Below the pieces are notes generated by a model. That model ran no database searches, was not told the origin of the DNA, and saw nothing but the letters and a program-made list of their open reading frames with translations. A DNA stretch of 50,006 nt from Hyphomicrobiales bacterium (GTDB lineage: Bacteria > Pseudomonadota > Alphaproteobacteria > Rhizobiales > Rhizobiaceae). Below are positions 15,992 to 25,208 of the stretch, piece by piece; the first letter of the stretch is position 1, and every line of letters begins with the position of its first letter. Location of the stretch: contig UCCA01000010.1 of NCBI GenBank assembly GCA_900470805.1, positions 1-50,006 of the forward strand. The letters run 5' to 3'. The translations under genes and the position numbers were made by a program.

Positions 15992-18900
15992 ATGACGAAG
16001 AACACGCCATCTACAGACATCGACCAGATCGCAGCAGCAGATGTGCGCGCGGTGGCCGATACGCGTAAGTTCGCCTCCGGTCTTCCGGGCAAGCAGGGGC
16101 TTTACGATCCGCGCAACGAGCACGATGCCTGCGGCGTCGGCTTCGTCGCGCATATGAAGGGTCAGAAGTCGCACCAGATCGTCCAGGACGGTCTCTTCAT
16201 TCTGGAAAACCTGACGCACCGCGGTGCCGTCGGCGCCGACCCGCTGATGGGCGATGGCGCCGGCATTCTCGTGCAGATTCCCGATCGTTTCTTCCGCGAG
16301 GAAATGGCCAAGCAGGGCATTACTCTGCCGAAGGCCGGCGAATATGGCGTCGGCCATATCTTCATGCCGCGCGACGAACAGCAGATCGCGCATTTCAAGA
16401 AGGTGATGCAGGACGTCGTCGCCGAGGAAGGCCAGGTTCTCATCGGCTTCCGCGACGTGCCCGTCGACAACGCTTCGCTGTCGAAGGCGCCCGATATCGC
16501 CGCGACCGAACCGCATCACTGTCAGATCTTCATCGGCGCCGGCGAAGATGCCGCGACGACCGATGAATTCGAACGCCGCCTGTTCACGCTGCGCAAGGTG
16601 ATCTCCAACCGCATCTATGACGAGTTCGACGGCGAGGAGAGCCATTTCTATCCCGTGTCTCTGTCGTCCACGACAATCGTCTACAAGGGCATGTTCCTGG
16701 CCTATCAGGTCGGCGCTTATTACAAGGATTTGGCCGATCCGCGCTTCGAAAGCGCCGTCGCCCTCGTGCACCAGCGCTTCTCGACCAACACCTTCCCGTC
16801 GTGGAAGCTGGCGCACCCGTACCGCATGGTCGCCCATAACGGCGAAATCAACACGCTGCGCTCCAACGTCAACTGGATGGCGGCGCGTCAGGCGTCGGTT
16901 TCCTCTCCGCTGTTCGGCGAGGATATCTCCAAGCTCTGGCCGATCTCCTACGAGGGACAGTCGGACACGGCCTGTTTCGACAACGCGCTCGAGTTCCTGA
17001 CCCGCGGCGGCTATTCGCTTGCGCATGCGATGATGATGCTGATCCCGGAAGCCTGGGCCGGCAACCAGTCGATGTCGAAGGAGCGCAAGGCATTCTACGA
17101 ATACCATGCCGCATTGATGGAGCCGTGGGACGGACCGGCGGCGGTCTGTTTCACCGACGGCAAGCAGATCGGTGCGACGCTTGACCGTAACGGCCTTCGC
17201 CCGGCGCGCTACCTCATGACCGACGACGACCGCGTCATCCTGGCGTCGGAAGCCGGTACGCTGCCGGTGCCGGAAGAAAAGATCATCAAGAAGTGGCGCC
17301 TGCAGCCGGGCAAGATGCTGCTGATCGATATGGAAAAGGGTCAGATCATCTCCGACGAGGAGCTGAAGACGACGCTGGCGACCCGTCACCCCTACGGCAA
17401 GTGGCTCGACCGTACGCAGCTTATCCTCGAAGACCTGAAGCCGGTGGAGCCGCGGGCGCTGCGTCGCGACGTTTCCCTGCTCGATCGCCAGCAGGCCTTC
17501 GGCTACACCACCGAAGACACCCGCATCCTGATGTCGCCGATGGCGACGACGGGCCAGGAAGCCGTCGGCTCGATGGGCACCGATACGCCGATCTCGGCCA
17601 TGTCCGAGAAGTCGAAGCTGCTCTACACCTATTTCAAGCAGAACTTCGCGCAGGTGACCAACCCGCCGATCGACCCGATCCGCGAAGAGCTGGTGATGAG
17701 CCTCGTCTCCTTCATCGGGCCGCGGCCGAATCTGCTCGACCACGAGGGTGCTGCCAACGCCAAGCGTCTGGAAGTGCGCCAGCCGATCCTGACCAATGGC
17801 GATCTGGAAAAAATCCGCTCGATCGGTCACACGGAAGACCGTTTCGACACCAAGACGCTCGACTTCACCTATGACGTGGAGCGTGGCGCCGAAGGCATGC
17901 CCGAGATGCTGGATCGCCTGTGCGAGCGCGCCGAGGCGGCCGTCAAGGGCGGCTACAACATCATCGTGCTCTCCGACCGCCAGATCGGCCCCGATCGCAT
18001 CGCTATCCCGGCGCTGCTGGCGACCGCTGCCGTGCACCACCATCTGATCCGTAAGGGTCTGCGGACTTCGGTCGGCCTCGTCGTCGAGACAGGTGAGCCA
18101 CGAGAAGTGCACCACTTCTGTCTTCTCGCCGGTTACGGCGCGGAAGCGATCAACCCGTACCTGGCCTTCGACACGCTGACCGACATGCACATGCGCGGCG
18201 AGTTCCCAAAGGAAGTGGACGCGTCCGAAGTCGTCTATCGCTACATCAAGGCGGTCGGCAAGGGCATCCTCAAGGTCATGTCGAAGATGGGCATCTCGAC
18301 CTATCAGTCCTATTGCGGCGGCCAGATCTTCGATGCGATCGGCCTGCAGCAGACGCTGGTCGACAAGTATTTCTTCGGCACGGCGACGATGATCGAAGGT
18401 GTCGATCTCGCGGCCATCGCGGAAGAGACCGTTGCCCGTCACACGTCGGCTTTCGGCAAGGATCCGCTGCTGGCGAACACGCTCGATATCGGCGGCGAAT
18501 ATGCCTACCGCATGCGTGGCGAAAGCCATGCCTGGACGCCGGATGCGGTGGCGACGCTGCAGCACGCCGTACGCGGGAATTCGGAGGACCGCTATCGCGA
18601 GTTCGCCGAGATGGTGAACACGTCGGCCCTGCGCATGAACACCATTCGCGGCCTGTTCAAGATCAAGAGCGCCGAGCAGATCGGCCGTGCGCCGGTCTCG
18701 CTCGATGACGTCGAGCCGGCGGTGGATATCGTCAAGCGCTTCTCGACCGGCGCCATGTCCTTCGGCTCGATCTCCAGAGAGGCGCATACGACGCTGGCGA
18801 TCGCCATGAACAAGATCGGCGGCAAGTCGAACACCGGCGAGGGCGGCGAAGAAAGCGATCGCTACTTCCCGCTGCCTGATGGTTCGGCGAACCCGGAGCG

Positions 18901-20716
18901 TTCGGCGATCAAGCAGATCGCGTCGGGACGCTTCGGCGTGACGACCGAATATCTGGTCAATGCCGACATGCTGCAGATCAAGGTGGCGCAGGGTGCCAAG
19001 CCCGGCGAGGGCGGCCAGCTGCCCGGCCACAAGGTCGATGCGACGGTTGCCAAGACGCGCCACTCCACACCGGGTGTGGGCCTGATTTCGCCGCCGCCGC
19101 ACCACGACATCTATTCGATCGAAGATCTGGCGCAGCTGATCTACGACCTGAAGAACGTCAACCCGACGTCTGACGTTTCGGTCAAGCTCGTCTCGGAAGT
19201 CGGCGTCGGCACGGTTGCCGCCGGTGTCGCCAAGGCGCGCGCCGACCACATCACCGTCTCCGGCTTCGACGGCGGCACCGGCGCTTCGCCGCTGACCTCG
19301 CTGAAGCATGCAGGTTCGCCTTGGGAAATCGGCCTTGCCGAGACCCAGCAGACGCTGGTGCTGAACGGCCTTCGTTCGCGCATCGCGCTGCAGGTCGATG
19401 GTGGCCTGAAGACCGGCCGCGACGTCATCATCGGGGCGCTGCTCGGCGCCGACGAATTCGGCTTCGCCACCGCTCCGGTCATCGCCGCCGGCTGCATCAT
19501 GATGCGCAAGTGCCATCTCAACACCTGCCCCGTCGGCGTCGCTACCCAGGATCCTGTCCTGCGCAAGCGCTTCAAGGGCACGCCGGAGCACGTCATCAAC
19601 TACTTCTTCTTCGTTGCCAACGAAGTGCGCGAGATCCTGGCATCTCTCGGCTTTACCAAGTTCGACGAGATCATAGGCGCTTCGGAGCTGCTCGAGAAGG
19701 ACGAGATGCTGGCGCACTGGAAGTCCAAGGGCCTCGATTTCAGCCGCATCTTCCACAAGGTCGAGGCGCCGAAGGAGGCCACATACTGGACGACGCGCCA
19801 GAAGCACCCGATCGACGACATTCTCGACCGCAAGCTGATCGAGCAGGCGCAGCCGGCGCTGACCTCGAAGACACCGGTGTCGTTCGAAGTCGCGATCAAG
19901 AATGTCGACCGCTCGGCCGGCGCCATGCTGTCCGGCGAAGTCGCCAAGCGCTACAACCATCGCGGCCTGAAGGAAGACACGATCAACGTGACGCTTCGCG
20001 GCACGGCGGGACAGTCGTTCGCGGCGTTCCTGGCGCGCGGGATCACCTTCAAGCTGATCGGCGACGGCAACGACTATGTCGGCAAGGGGCTTTCGGGCGG
20101 CAAGATCATTATTCGTCCGCCTGAAAACTCGAAGATCGTTGCCGAGGATTCGATCATCGTCGGGAACACTGTTCTTTATGGTGCGACCGAGGGCGAGTGC
20201 TACTTCCGCGGCGTCGCGGGCGAGCGCTTCGCGGTGCGCAACTCGGGTGCCATCGCCATCGTCGAAGGCGTTGGCGACCACGGCTGCGAATACATGACGG
20301 GCGGCGTGGTGGTCGTCCTCGGCGAGACCGGACGCAACTTCGCGGCCGGCATGTCGGGCGGTGTCGCCTACGTTCTCGACGAGAGCGGCGATTTCGCCAA
20401 ACGCTGCAACATGGCGATGGTCGAGCTCGAGCCGGTTCCGGAAGAGGACGACATGATGGAGAAGCTGCATCATCACGGTGGTGACCTCGCCCACAAGGGA
20501 CGTGTCGACGTCTCCGGCGACATGACCCGTCATGACGAGGAGCGCCTCTACCAGCTGATCTCCAACCACCTGCACTACACGGAATCGACCCGCGCCAAGC
20601 AGATCCTGGACAACTGGGCCGAATACCGTCCGAAGTTCCGCAAGGTCATGCCGGTCGAGTACCGTCGTGCGCTCGAGGAAATGGAGCGGGCTCGGATGGG
20701 GATCGCCGCGGAGTGA
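15992..20716 (+). CDS. gltB: Glutamate synthase (NADPH) large subunit
   Basis: A 1574-residue alpha subunit of bacterial glutamate synthase, which makes two glutamates from glutamine and 2-oxoglutarate and assimilates ammonia together with glutamine synthetase. The class II amidotransferase domain begins at Cys47 (DACGVGF) after a 46-residue propeptide that is removed in the family. The central and FMN-binding synthase domains follow ([25 protein letters not shown]). [15 protein letters not shown] supplies the three Cys of the [3Fe-4S] cluster. The C-terminal GXGXG beta-helix domain is at about 1300-1500. ATG 15992 follows AGGAGGAAG; the GTG at 15965 is not needed. A vapBC pair separates it from gltD. 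Confidence 0.97.
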   Translation: MTKNTPSTDIDQIAAADVRAVADTRKFASGLPGKQGLYDPRNEHDACGVGFVAHMKGQKSHQIVQDGLFILENLTHRGAVGADPLMGDGAGILVQIPDRFFREEMAKQGITLPKAGEYGVGHIFMPRDEQQIAHFKKVMQDVVAEEGQVLIGFRDVPVDNASLSKAPDIAATEPHHCQIFIGAGEDAATTDEFERRLFTLRKVISNRIYDEFDGEESHFYPVSLSSTTIVYKGMFLAYQVGAYYKDLADPRFESAVALVHQRFSTNTFPSWKLAHPYRMVAHNGEINTLRSNVNWMAARQASVSSPLFGEDISKLWPISYEGQSDTACFDNALEFLTRGGYSLAHAMMMLIPEAWAGNQSMSKERKAFYEYHAALMEPWDGPAAVCFTDGKQIGATLDRNGLRPARYLMTDDDRVILASEAGTLPVPEEKIIKKWRLQPGKMLLIDMEKGQIISDEELKTTLATRHPYGKWLDRTQLILEDLKPVEPRALRRDVSLLDRQQAFGYTTEDTRILMSPMATTGQEAVGSMGTDTPISAMSEKSKLLYTYFKQNFAQVTNPPIDPIREELVMSLVSFIGPRPNLLDHEGAANAKRLEVRQPILTNGDLEKIRSIGHTEDRFDTKTLDFTYDVERGAEGMPEMLDRLCERAEAAVKGGYNIIVLSDRQIGPDRIAIPALLATAAVHHHLIRKGLRTSVGLVVETGEPREVHHFCLLAGYGAEAINPYLAFDTLTDMHMRGEFPKEVDASEVVYRYIKAVGKGILKVMSKMGISTYQSYCGGQIFDAIGLQQTLVDKYFFGTATMIEGVDLAAIAEETVARHTSAFGKDPLLANTLDIGGEYAYRMRGESHAWTPDAVATLQHAVRGNSEDRYREFAEMVNTSALRMNTIRGLFKIKSAEQIGRAPVSLDDVEPAVDIVKRFSTGAMSFGSISREAHTTLAIAMNKIGGKSNTGEGGEESDRYFPLPDGSANPERSAIKQIASGRFGVTTEYLVNADMLQIKVAQGAKPGEGGQLPGHKVDATVAKTRHSTPGVGLISPPPHHDIYSIEDLAQLIYDLKNVNPTSDVSVKLVSEVGVGTVAAGVAKARADHITVSGFDGGTGASPLTSLKHAGSPWEIGLAETQQTLVLNGLRSRIALQVDGGLKTGRDVIIGALLGADEFGFATAPVIAAGCIMMRKCHLNTCPVGVATQDPVLRKRFKGTPEHVINYFFFVANEVREILASLGFTKFDEIIGASELLEKDEMLAHWKSKGLDFSRIFHKVEAPKEATYWTTRQKHPIDDILDRKLIEQAQPALTSKTPVSFEVAIKNVDRSAGAMLSGEVAKRYNHRGLKEDTINVTLRGTAGQSFAAFLARGITFKLIGDGNDYVGKGLSGGKIIIRPPENSKIVAEDSIIVGNTVLYGATEGECYFRGVAGERFAVRNSGAIAIVEGVGDHGCEYMTGGVVVVLGETGRNFAAGMSGGVAYVLDESGDFAKRCNMAMVELEPVPEEDDMMEKLHHHGGDLAHKGRVDVSGDMTRHDEERLYQLISNHLHYTESTRAKQILDNWAEYRPKFRKVMPVEYRRALEEMERARMGIAAE

Positions 20717-20723
20717 TTTGGCG

Positions 20724-20761
20724 TTGACAATGGAGTGTGATATGACGTGTCATATCACACT
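20724..20761 (+). promoter_or_regulatory. Promoter and perfect operator of the vapBC pair
   Basis: TTGACA at 20724-20729 starts a promoter whose -10 would fall near 20748. It overlaps a perfect inverted repeat: AGTGTGATATGAC (20734-20746) and GTCATATCACACT (20749-20761), 13-base arms and a two-base spacer. This is the expected binding site for VapB or the VapBC complex, and gives the module its own autoregulated transcription inside the gltB-gltD interval. Confidence 0.7.
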
Positions 20762-20773
20762 CTGGAGGCGACC

Positions 20774-21040
20774 TTGGAAGCAAAGGACGAAAAGGAAATC
20801 AGCATCTTTCGCAATGGGCGAAGTCGTGCGGTCCGCATTCCGGCCGAGTATGCCGTCGAGGGCGACAGCGTGATGATTTCGCAGGACGAGGATGGGGTTA
20901 TCCATATGCGTCCGAAGCAGAAGAAGATGTCGTTGATCGAGGTGCTAGACTGGCTGGAGGAGCAGGAGCCGCTTGGCGAAGAGTTTCCGGGAGACCCCGG
21001 GGATGAGGGGCTTCTGCCAGCTGATGATGTCGATCTATGA
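20774..21040 (+). CDS. vapB: VapB antitoxin (AbrB/MazE-type)
   Basis: An 88-residue antitoxin. The N-terminal swapped-hairpin AbrB-like DNA-binding fold is seen in ISIFRNGRSRAVRIPAEYAVEGDSVMI; the acidic C-terminal tail (about 55-88, LIEVLDWLEEQEP to DDVDL) should wrap the toxin. I chose TTG at 20774 because GGAGG (20764-20768) sits five bases before it and homologues start here. The GTG at 20747 lies inside the operator. Its stop overlaps the vapC start by four bases (ATGA). Confidence 0.85.
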   Translation: MEAKDEKEISIFRNGRSRAVRIPAEYAVEGDSVMISQDEDGVIHMRPKQKKMSLIEVLDWLEEQEPLGEEFPGDPGDEGLLPADDVDL

Positions 21041-21435
21041 CGCGATTTCTGTTGGACACGAACATCATTTCGGATGTTGTTCGAAACCCTCGAGGTCAGG
21101 CGGCACGACAGTTGCGGTTCAGCGCGGCTGATGAGGTGGGTACCAGTATCGTTGTAAGAGGAGAAATTCTTTACGGACTGGCGAAGAATGCATCCGTCAG
21201 AGGCCGCGAGGCGCTTGATGCGATGTTGGGGGCGATGCCAGTCTGGCCTTTGGAGGCGCCCGTGGAAGAGGTCTATGGTCGCGTTAGAAATGAGATGCGG
21301 CTTCAGGGTGATGGGATCGAGGCCAACGATCTCTGGATTGCGTCGCACGCGCTCGCGCTGGATGCGGTCATGGTGACGAATGACGAGATATTCTCCCGCG
21401 TGCCGGGATTAAAGGTTGAAAACTGGCTGCGCTGA
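21037..21435 (+). CDS. vapC: VapC toxin (PIN-domain RNase)
   Basis: A 132-residue PIN-domain endoribonuclease. The acidic active-site residues are present: D7 in FLLDTNIISDV, Glu in VVRGEILYGLA, Asp in IEANDLWIASHA and Asp in VMVTNDEIF. VapC enzymes cut tRNA or rRNA when VapB is degraded; the target here is unknown. It is coupled to vapB by an ATGA overlap and followed only 14 bases later by the first gltD start codon, so read-through and translational coupling to gltD are possible. Confidence 0.88.
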   Translation: MTRFLLDTNIISDVVRNPRGQAARQLRFSAADEVGTSIVVRGEILYGLAKNASVRGREALDAMLGAMPVWPLEAPVEEVYGRVRNEMRLQGDGIEANDLWIASHALALDAVMVTNDEIFSRVPGLKVENWLR

Positions 21436-21449
21436 CGAAAGAGGCGGTC

Positions 21450-22928
21450 ATGAGTGTAAGGGAAGACAGCAGCATGGGTAAGGTAACAGGGTTTCTGGAA
21501 ATCGACCGGCAGGTGGCGAAGTACCAGCCGGCGTCGGATCGCATCCGGCATTTCCGCGAATTCACGATCCCGATGTCGGACCCGGAGGTGCAGAAACAGG
21601 CTGCCCGCTGCATGGACTGTGGCATTCCCTATTGCCATGGCCCGACCGGCTGTCCCGTGCACAACCAGATCCCTGACTGGAACGATCTGGTCTACAACAA
21701 CAACTGGGAAGCAGCGATCCAGAACCTGCATTCCACCAACAACTTCCCTGAATTTACCGGTCGCGTCTGTCCCGCGCCTTGCGAGGAGGCGTGCACGCTG
21801 AACCTCGAGGATGCGCCCGTCGCCATCAAGACCGTCGAGCAGGCGATCGCCGACAAGGCCTATGAGCTCGGCTTCATCCGGCCGCAGCCGGCCGCGGTGC
21901 GCACCGGCAAGAAGGTTGCGATCATCGGTTCCGGTCCTGCCGGCATGGCGGCTGCCCAGCAGCTCGGCCGCGCCGGGCATGAGGTCCACCTCTACGAGCG
22001 CGAGAGCAAGGCCGGCGGCCTGCTGCGTTATGGCATTCCCGACTTCAAGATGGAGAAGAACTTCATCGATCGCCGCGTCGAGCAGATCTCCGGCGAAGGC
22101 GTGACGTTCCACTACGGCGTCAATGTCGGCGTCGACCTGAAGGTCGAGCAGCTGATCGCCGAGCATGATGCGGTGCTTTACTGCGGCGGCTCCGAGACGC
22201 CGCGCGAAGCCGGCATTCCGGGCTTCGATTTCGCCGGCGTGCATGATGCAATGCCGTATCTGGTGCAGCAGAACAAGCGCGTCGGTCGCGAGAACATCGA
22301 CAGTGTCGGCTGGGCGTCCGATCCGATCCTCGCCGGTGCCAAGCATGTCGTCGTCGTCGGCGGTGGCGATACCGCGTCGGACTGCGTCGGTACGGCGTTC
22401 CGTCAGGGCGCGGTGAAGGTCACCCAGCTCGACATTCGCCCACAGCCGCCCGAGAAGGAAGACAAGCTCGCCGTCTGGCCGTTCTGGGCCACCAAGATGC
22501 GCACCTCGTCATCGCAGGCCGAAGGTGCCGTTCGCGAATTCCAGGTGGCGACGCTCGAATTCGTCGGCGAAGACGGCGTGTTGACGGGCGTCAAGTGCTG
22601 CGAAGTCGACGAGCGCCGCAAGCCGATCGCCGGCACGGAGTTCATCATCAAGGCCGACCTCGCTTTCATCGCCATCGGCTTCAGCGGCCCGTTCACCACG
22701 AGCGTGCTGAAGGAACTCGACGGCAAGCTGACGCTGAACACCGACCGCCGCGGCTCGACCAACGTCGTCGCCGACGACAAGGATTACAAGACTTCGGTCG
22801 ACAAGCTGTGGACGGCGGGCGACGTGCGCCGCGGCCAGTCGCTGGTGGTCTGGGCGATCCGCGAAGGACGGCAGGCTGCGCGCGCCATCGACGAGGCGCT
22901 GATGGGCTCGACGGTTCTGCCGCGGTAA
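21450..22928 (+). CDS. gltD: Glutamate synthase (NADPH) small subunit
   Basis: A 492-residue beta subunit that passes electrons from NADPH through FAD and iron-sulfur clusters to GltB. The N-terminal cluster-binding cysteines are in CMDCGIPYCHGPTGCPVHNQ and CPAPCEEACTL. The FAD site is GSGPAGMAAAQQLGRAG, the NADPH site VVVGGGDTASDC, and WTAGDVRRGQSLVVWAI closes the FAD domain. ATG 21450 has GAGG five bases upstream; ATG 21474 (MGKVTGFLEIDRQ) is the usual start in relatives and also possible. It is transcribed in the gltB direction, downstream of the inserted vapBC pair, and ends at a strong terminator. Confidence 0.95.
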   Translation: MSVREDSSMGKVTGFLEIDRQVAKYQPASDRIRHFREFTIPMSDPEVQKQAARCMDCGIPYCHGPTGCPVHNQIPDWNDLVYNNNWEAAIQNLHSTNNFPEFTGRVCPAPCEEACTLNLEDAPVAIKTVEQAIADKAYELGFIRPQPAAVRTGKKVAIIGSGPAGMAAAQQLGRAGHEVHLYERESKAGGLLRYGIPDFKMEKNFIDRRVEQISGEGVTFHYGVNVGVDLKVEQLIAEHDAVLYCGGSETPREAGIPGFDFAGVHDAMPYLVQQNKRVGRENIDSVGWASDPILAGAKHVVVVGGGDTASDCVGTAFRQGAVKVTQLDIRPQPPEKEDKLAVWPFWATKMRTSSSQAEGAVREFQVATLEFVGEDGVLTGVKCCEVDERRKPIAGTEFIIKADLAFIAIGFSGPFTTSVLKELDGKLTLNTDRRGSTNVVADDKDYKTSVDKLWTAGDVRRGQSLVVWAIREGRQAARAIDEALMGSTVLPR

Positions 22929-22954
22929 GACACGGACCGATCGATTGATCTTTG

Positions 22955-22989
22955 GCTCGGGGCTGCGTCATGCGGCCCCGAGCTTTTTT
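22955..22989 (+). terminator. Rho-independent terminator of gltD
   Basis: A perfect nine-base-pair stem GCTCGGGGC/GCCCCGAGC is followed by six T residues, 26 bases after the gltD stop. It closes the gltB-vapBC-gltD unit. Confidence 0.92.
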
Positions 22990-23082
22990 GTGCATCCGCG
23001 CGGCGCGTACCGAGAAAGTCTATCTGGCGGCGGGTGCGCCAATTCGGCGAGTATGGACAGGCTATTTGTTGCACGGGGGTCA

Positions 23083-23841
23083 ATGAATATGTCTGCTCGA
23101 TCTGTCATCTGCATCGTCTCGGTTTTCCTGTGCGTCGCCGGATCGCCGGCCTGGGCCTGGGAGCGGGCCGGCTACGTCGATTATCCGGCGACGGCGAAGT
23201 GCCTGAGCGAGAACATGTGCCTGCTGGTCAGTTGCCCGGCCATGGGGGTGCCGAGCTTCGAGATGGTGATCTACGAGCATGGCAAGGCGACCGGCGAGCC
23301 GTTCGACATCATCATCGATGGCCGTACATTCACCTTCAATCTGCCGGAGCGGGGCGCCAACGATCTCTATCGCTGGCCGCTTGCCAGTGATTTCGCCGAG
23401 GCGCTTCAGAAGGGCAGCCGGGCCACGCTGGCTTTCGATACAGCCGGGCTGCCCTATGCGTTTTCACTGCGCGGAAGTGGGGCTGCCGTGCGGGGGGTGC
23501 TTTCCGGCTGCGGATCGTCGTCCGAGCCTGTCGTCAGCGTGGCTGCATCGGGTGGGCGTCTCTCCGGCCTCAGCCCGGAGACGGATTGCCAGACGGCGAC
23601 GACGACGGGACAGGTGGTGGACCTGACGATGAAGGCTTCTGGGCAGGCGATCGAAGGATTCCGCTTCAAGGACAAATACGGCACCGGCTACATCAACGTC
23701 GATCCGCCGGGCGATAGCAAAGCCATGCAGACGAAGCTGATGAAGATCATCGTTCCGGGCGCGAAGCTCAAGCTCGAAGTGCATGGATGCGGCGCGGCCG
23801 CCAGCGTGGAGGTGCTTTCCGCGGTGGAGGTGATCGAGTAG
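23083..23841 (+). CDS. Secreted protein of unknown function
   Basis: A 252-residue exported protein. The signal peptide is clear (ICIVSVFLCVAGSPAWA|W). The mature part has scattered Cys residues (CLSENMCLLVSC, LSGCGSSS, ETDCQT, HGCGAA), suggesting disulfides in the periplasm. The mature chain is predicted to be mostly beta. I recognise no family; similar rhizobial proteins are hypothetical. ATG 23083 follows a GGGGG stretch; ATG 23089 is an alternative start. It begins about 95 bases after the gltD terminator and has its own transcript. Confidence 0.7.
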   Translation: MNMSARSVICIVSVFLCVAGSPAWAWERAGYVDYPATAKCLSENMCLLVSCPAMGVPSFEMVIYEHGKATGEPFDIIIDGRTFTFNLPERGANDLYRWPLASDFAEALQKGSRATLAFDTAGLPYAFSLRGSGAAVRGVLSGCGSSSEPVVSVAASGGRLSGLSPETDCQTATTTGQVVDLTMKASGQAIEGFRFKDKYGTGYINVDPPGDSKAMQTKLMKIIVPGAKLKLEVHGCGAAASVEVLSAVEVIE

Positions 23842-23971
23842 CGGGTGTTCGCTCGAACGGACGTCTCGATCCGCCGCCTGATATGACTACGGCATGGTCA
23901 AGCGCGATACGGCGATCTATGGTGCGTGGGCCATCGCCCCGCATGGCTATGCGGCAAGGAACAACACCGGG

Positions 23972-24604
23972 ATGCCATCGACCGAGCTGCTGATCACCTT
24001 CTTCATCACCACCGCGCTGTTTGCCTATATTCCCGGGCCGGCCATGCTCTATGCGGCCGCCCAGACGCTGGCGCGGGGACGGCGGGCCGGGTTCATGGCG
24101 ACGCTCGGGATTCATCTGGGTTGTTATGTTCACGTGGTCGCCGCCGCGGCCGGTCTGTCGATCATCTTTCATGCGGTGCCGGTTCTCTATATGGCGGTGA
24201 AGCTCGTCGGCGCGGCGTATCTGGTCTGGCTCGGCATTTCGCTGTTTCGCGCCAAGAGCCAAGGTGACGCGGCGCTTGCCGCCATCGATCCCAAATCCGG
24301 CCGGCGCGCCTTCCTTGAAAGCATCTCGATCGAGGTGCTGAACCCGAAGACGGCGATCTTCTTTCTGGCGTTTCTGCCGCAATTCATCGATCCCGCGGCG
24401 GGCTTTCCCGTGTGGCTGCAGTTCGTGGTTCTCGGCACCATCGTCAATGTTATCTTCTCGTCGGCTGATATCGTCTGCGTGATGCTGGCGGGGGCGATTG
24501 TCTCGAGGCTTCGCAGGTCCGGATCGGCCCAGCGGCTGGTGCAGCGCGCCGGCGGGGCGATGCTGGTGGGGCTCGGTGCGCATCTGGCGCTGCAGCGGAG
24601 CTAG
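23972..24604 (+). CDS. LysE/RhtB family amino-acid exporter
   Basis: A 210-residue inner-membrane protein with about six hydrophobic segments. It has the family signatures of LysE/RhtB exporters: the N-terminal FAYIPGPAMLYAAAQTLARGRRAGFMATLG, a VKLVGAAYLVWLGI helix, and EVLNPKTAIFFLAFLPQFID in the middle. Members export amino acids or homoserine lactones; the substrate is unknown. I chose ATG 23972 (MPSTELLI), preceded by AAGGA, over the ATG at 23894, since the signature helix should be near the N-terminus. Confidence 0.85.
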   Translation: MPSTELLITFFITTALFAYIPGPAMLYAAAQTLARGRRAGFMATLGIHLGCYVHVVAAAAGLSIIFHAVPVLYMAVKLVGAAYLVWLGISLFRAKSQGDAALAAIDPKSGRRAFLESISIEVLNPKTAIFFLAFLPQFIDPAAGFPVWLQFVVLGTIVNVIFSSADIVCVMLAGAIVSRLRRSGSAQRLVQRAGGAMLVGLGAHLALQRS

Positions 24605-24645
24605 TCAGCATCTCACCGTCGATCGCTGAACGAAAAAGCTGGGAG

Positions 24646-24682
24646 TTTACAATGGTTTTAAATAGGGATATCTTGTATCCTT
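24646..24682 (+). promoter_or_regulatory. Promoter and Rrf2-type operator (autoregulation)
   Basis: TTTACA (24646-24651) and TATCTT (24669-24674) are 17 bases apart. A 19-bp inverted repeat AGGGATA-TCTTG-TATCCTT (24664-24682) covers the -10 box. The same motif occurs twice in front of the AhpD-family gene at 28089-28126, linking the two transcripts to one regulator. Confidence 0.65.
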
Positions 24683-24719
24683 AATAGATGTCGATCGGTA
24701 TCGGCCCCGGAATGAATCC

Positions 24720-25208
24720 ATGATCCTGAAAAGCCAAGTCGAATGGGCACTTCATTGTTGCGCCATTCTCTCCGGTCTGCCTGAAGGCCGCTATCTCTCC
24801 ACCAAGGCGCTGGCCGAGCTTCACGGGCTGCCGAAGGAGTATCTTTCCAAGGCGCTGCAGAGCCTGTCGCAGGCAGGCCTCGTGCATACGACGCTCGGCC
24901 CGTCCGGTGGCTACCGGCTGGCGCGGCCGCCGGCTGAGGTCAGCTTTCTCGATATCGTCGAGGCGGTCGAGGGCAGCGGGCGGACGTTTGTGTGCAACAA
25001 TATCCGCGCCAACAATCCCTGTCGTCCGAAAGGATTTTGCGACACAGGCCCCTGCGCGGTGGCGCGGGTGATGTGGCAGGCGGACGAGGCGTGGCGCAAT
25101 ACGCTGCGCGGCGTGACGATGGCCGATCTCGGGCAGACGCTATCGCAGGAAATCCCGCCGGATATCTGGAGCGGGACCTTTGCCTGGGTGCTAAAGCGCG
25201 CCGGCTGA
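24720..25208 (+). CDS. Rrf2-family transcriptional regulator with Cys cluster
   Basis: A 162-residue Rrf2-type regulator. The winged helix-turn-helix is at about 5-70 (YLSTKALAELHGLPKEYLSKALQSL, then GPSGGYRLARP). The effector loop holds Cys92, Cys101, Cys107 and Cys112, a spacing that could bind an iron-sulfur cluster as in IscR/NsrR or act as a thiol switch. Its own promoter and the AhpD-NmrA-cupin promoter carry the same 19-bp operator, so it is the likely repressor of both. Its 3' end overlaps the convergent mscS-like gene by 18 bases. Confidence 0.85.
   Translation: MILKSQVEWALHCCAILSGLPEGRYLSTKALAELHGLPKEYLSKALQSLSQAGLVHTTLGPSGGYRLARPPAEVSFLDIVEAVEGSGRTFVCNNIRANNPCRPKGFCDTGPCAVARVMWQADEAWRNTLRGVTMADLGQTLSQEIPPDIWSGTFAWVLKRAG

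Noticed and set aside
15773..20575. A 1600-codon open frame on the strand opposite gltB
   Set aside because: It is the reverse-complement shadow of a high-GC gene with biased third positions. It has no ribosome site or family match, while the plus strand is unmistakable GltB.
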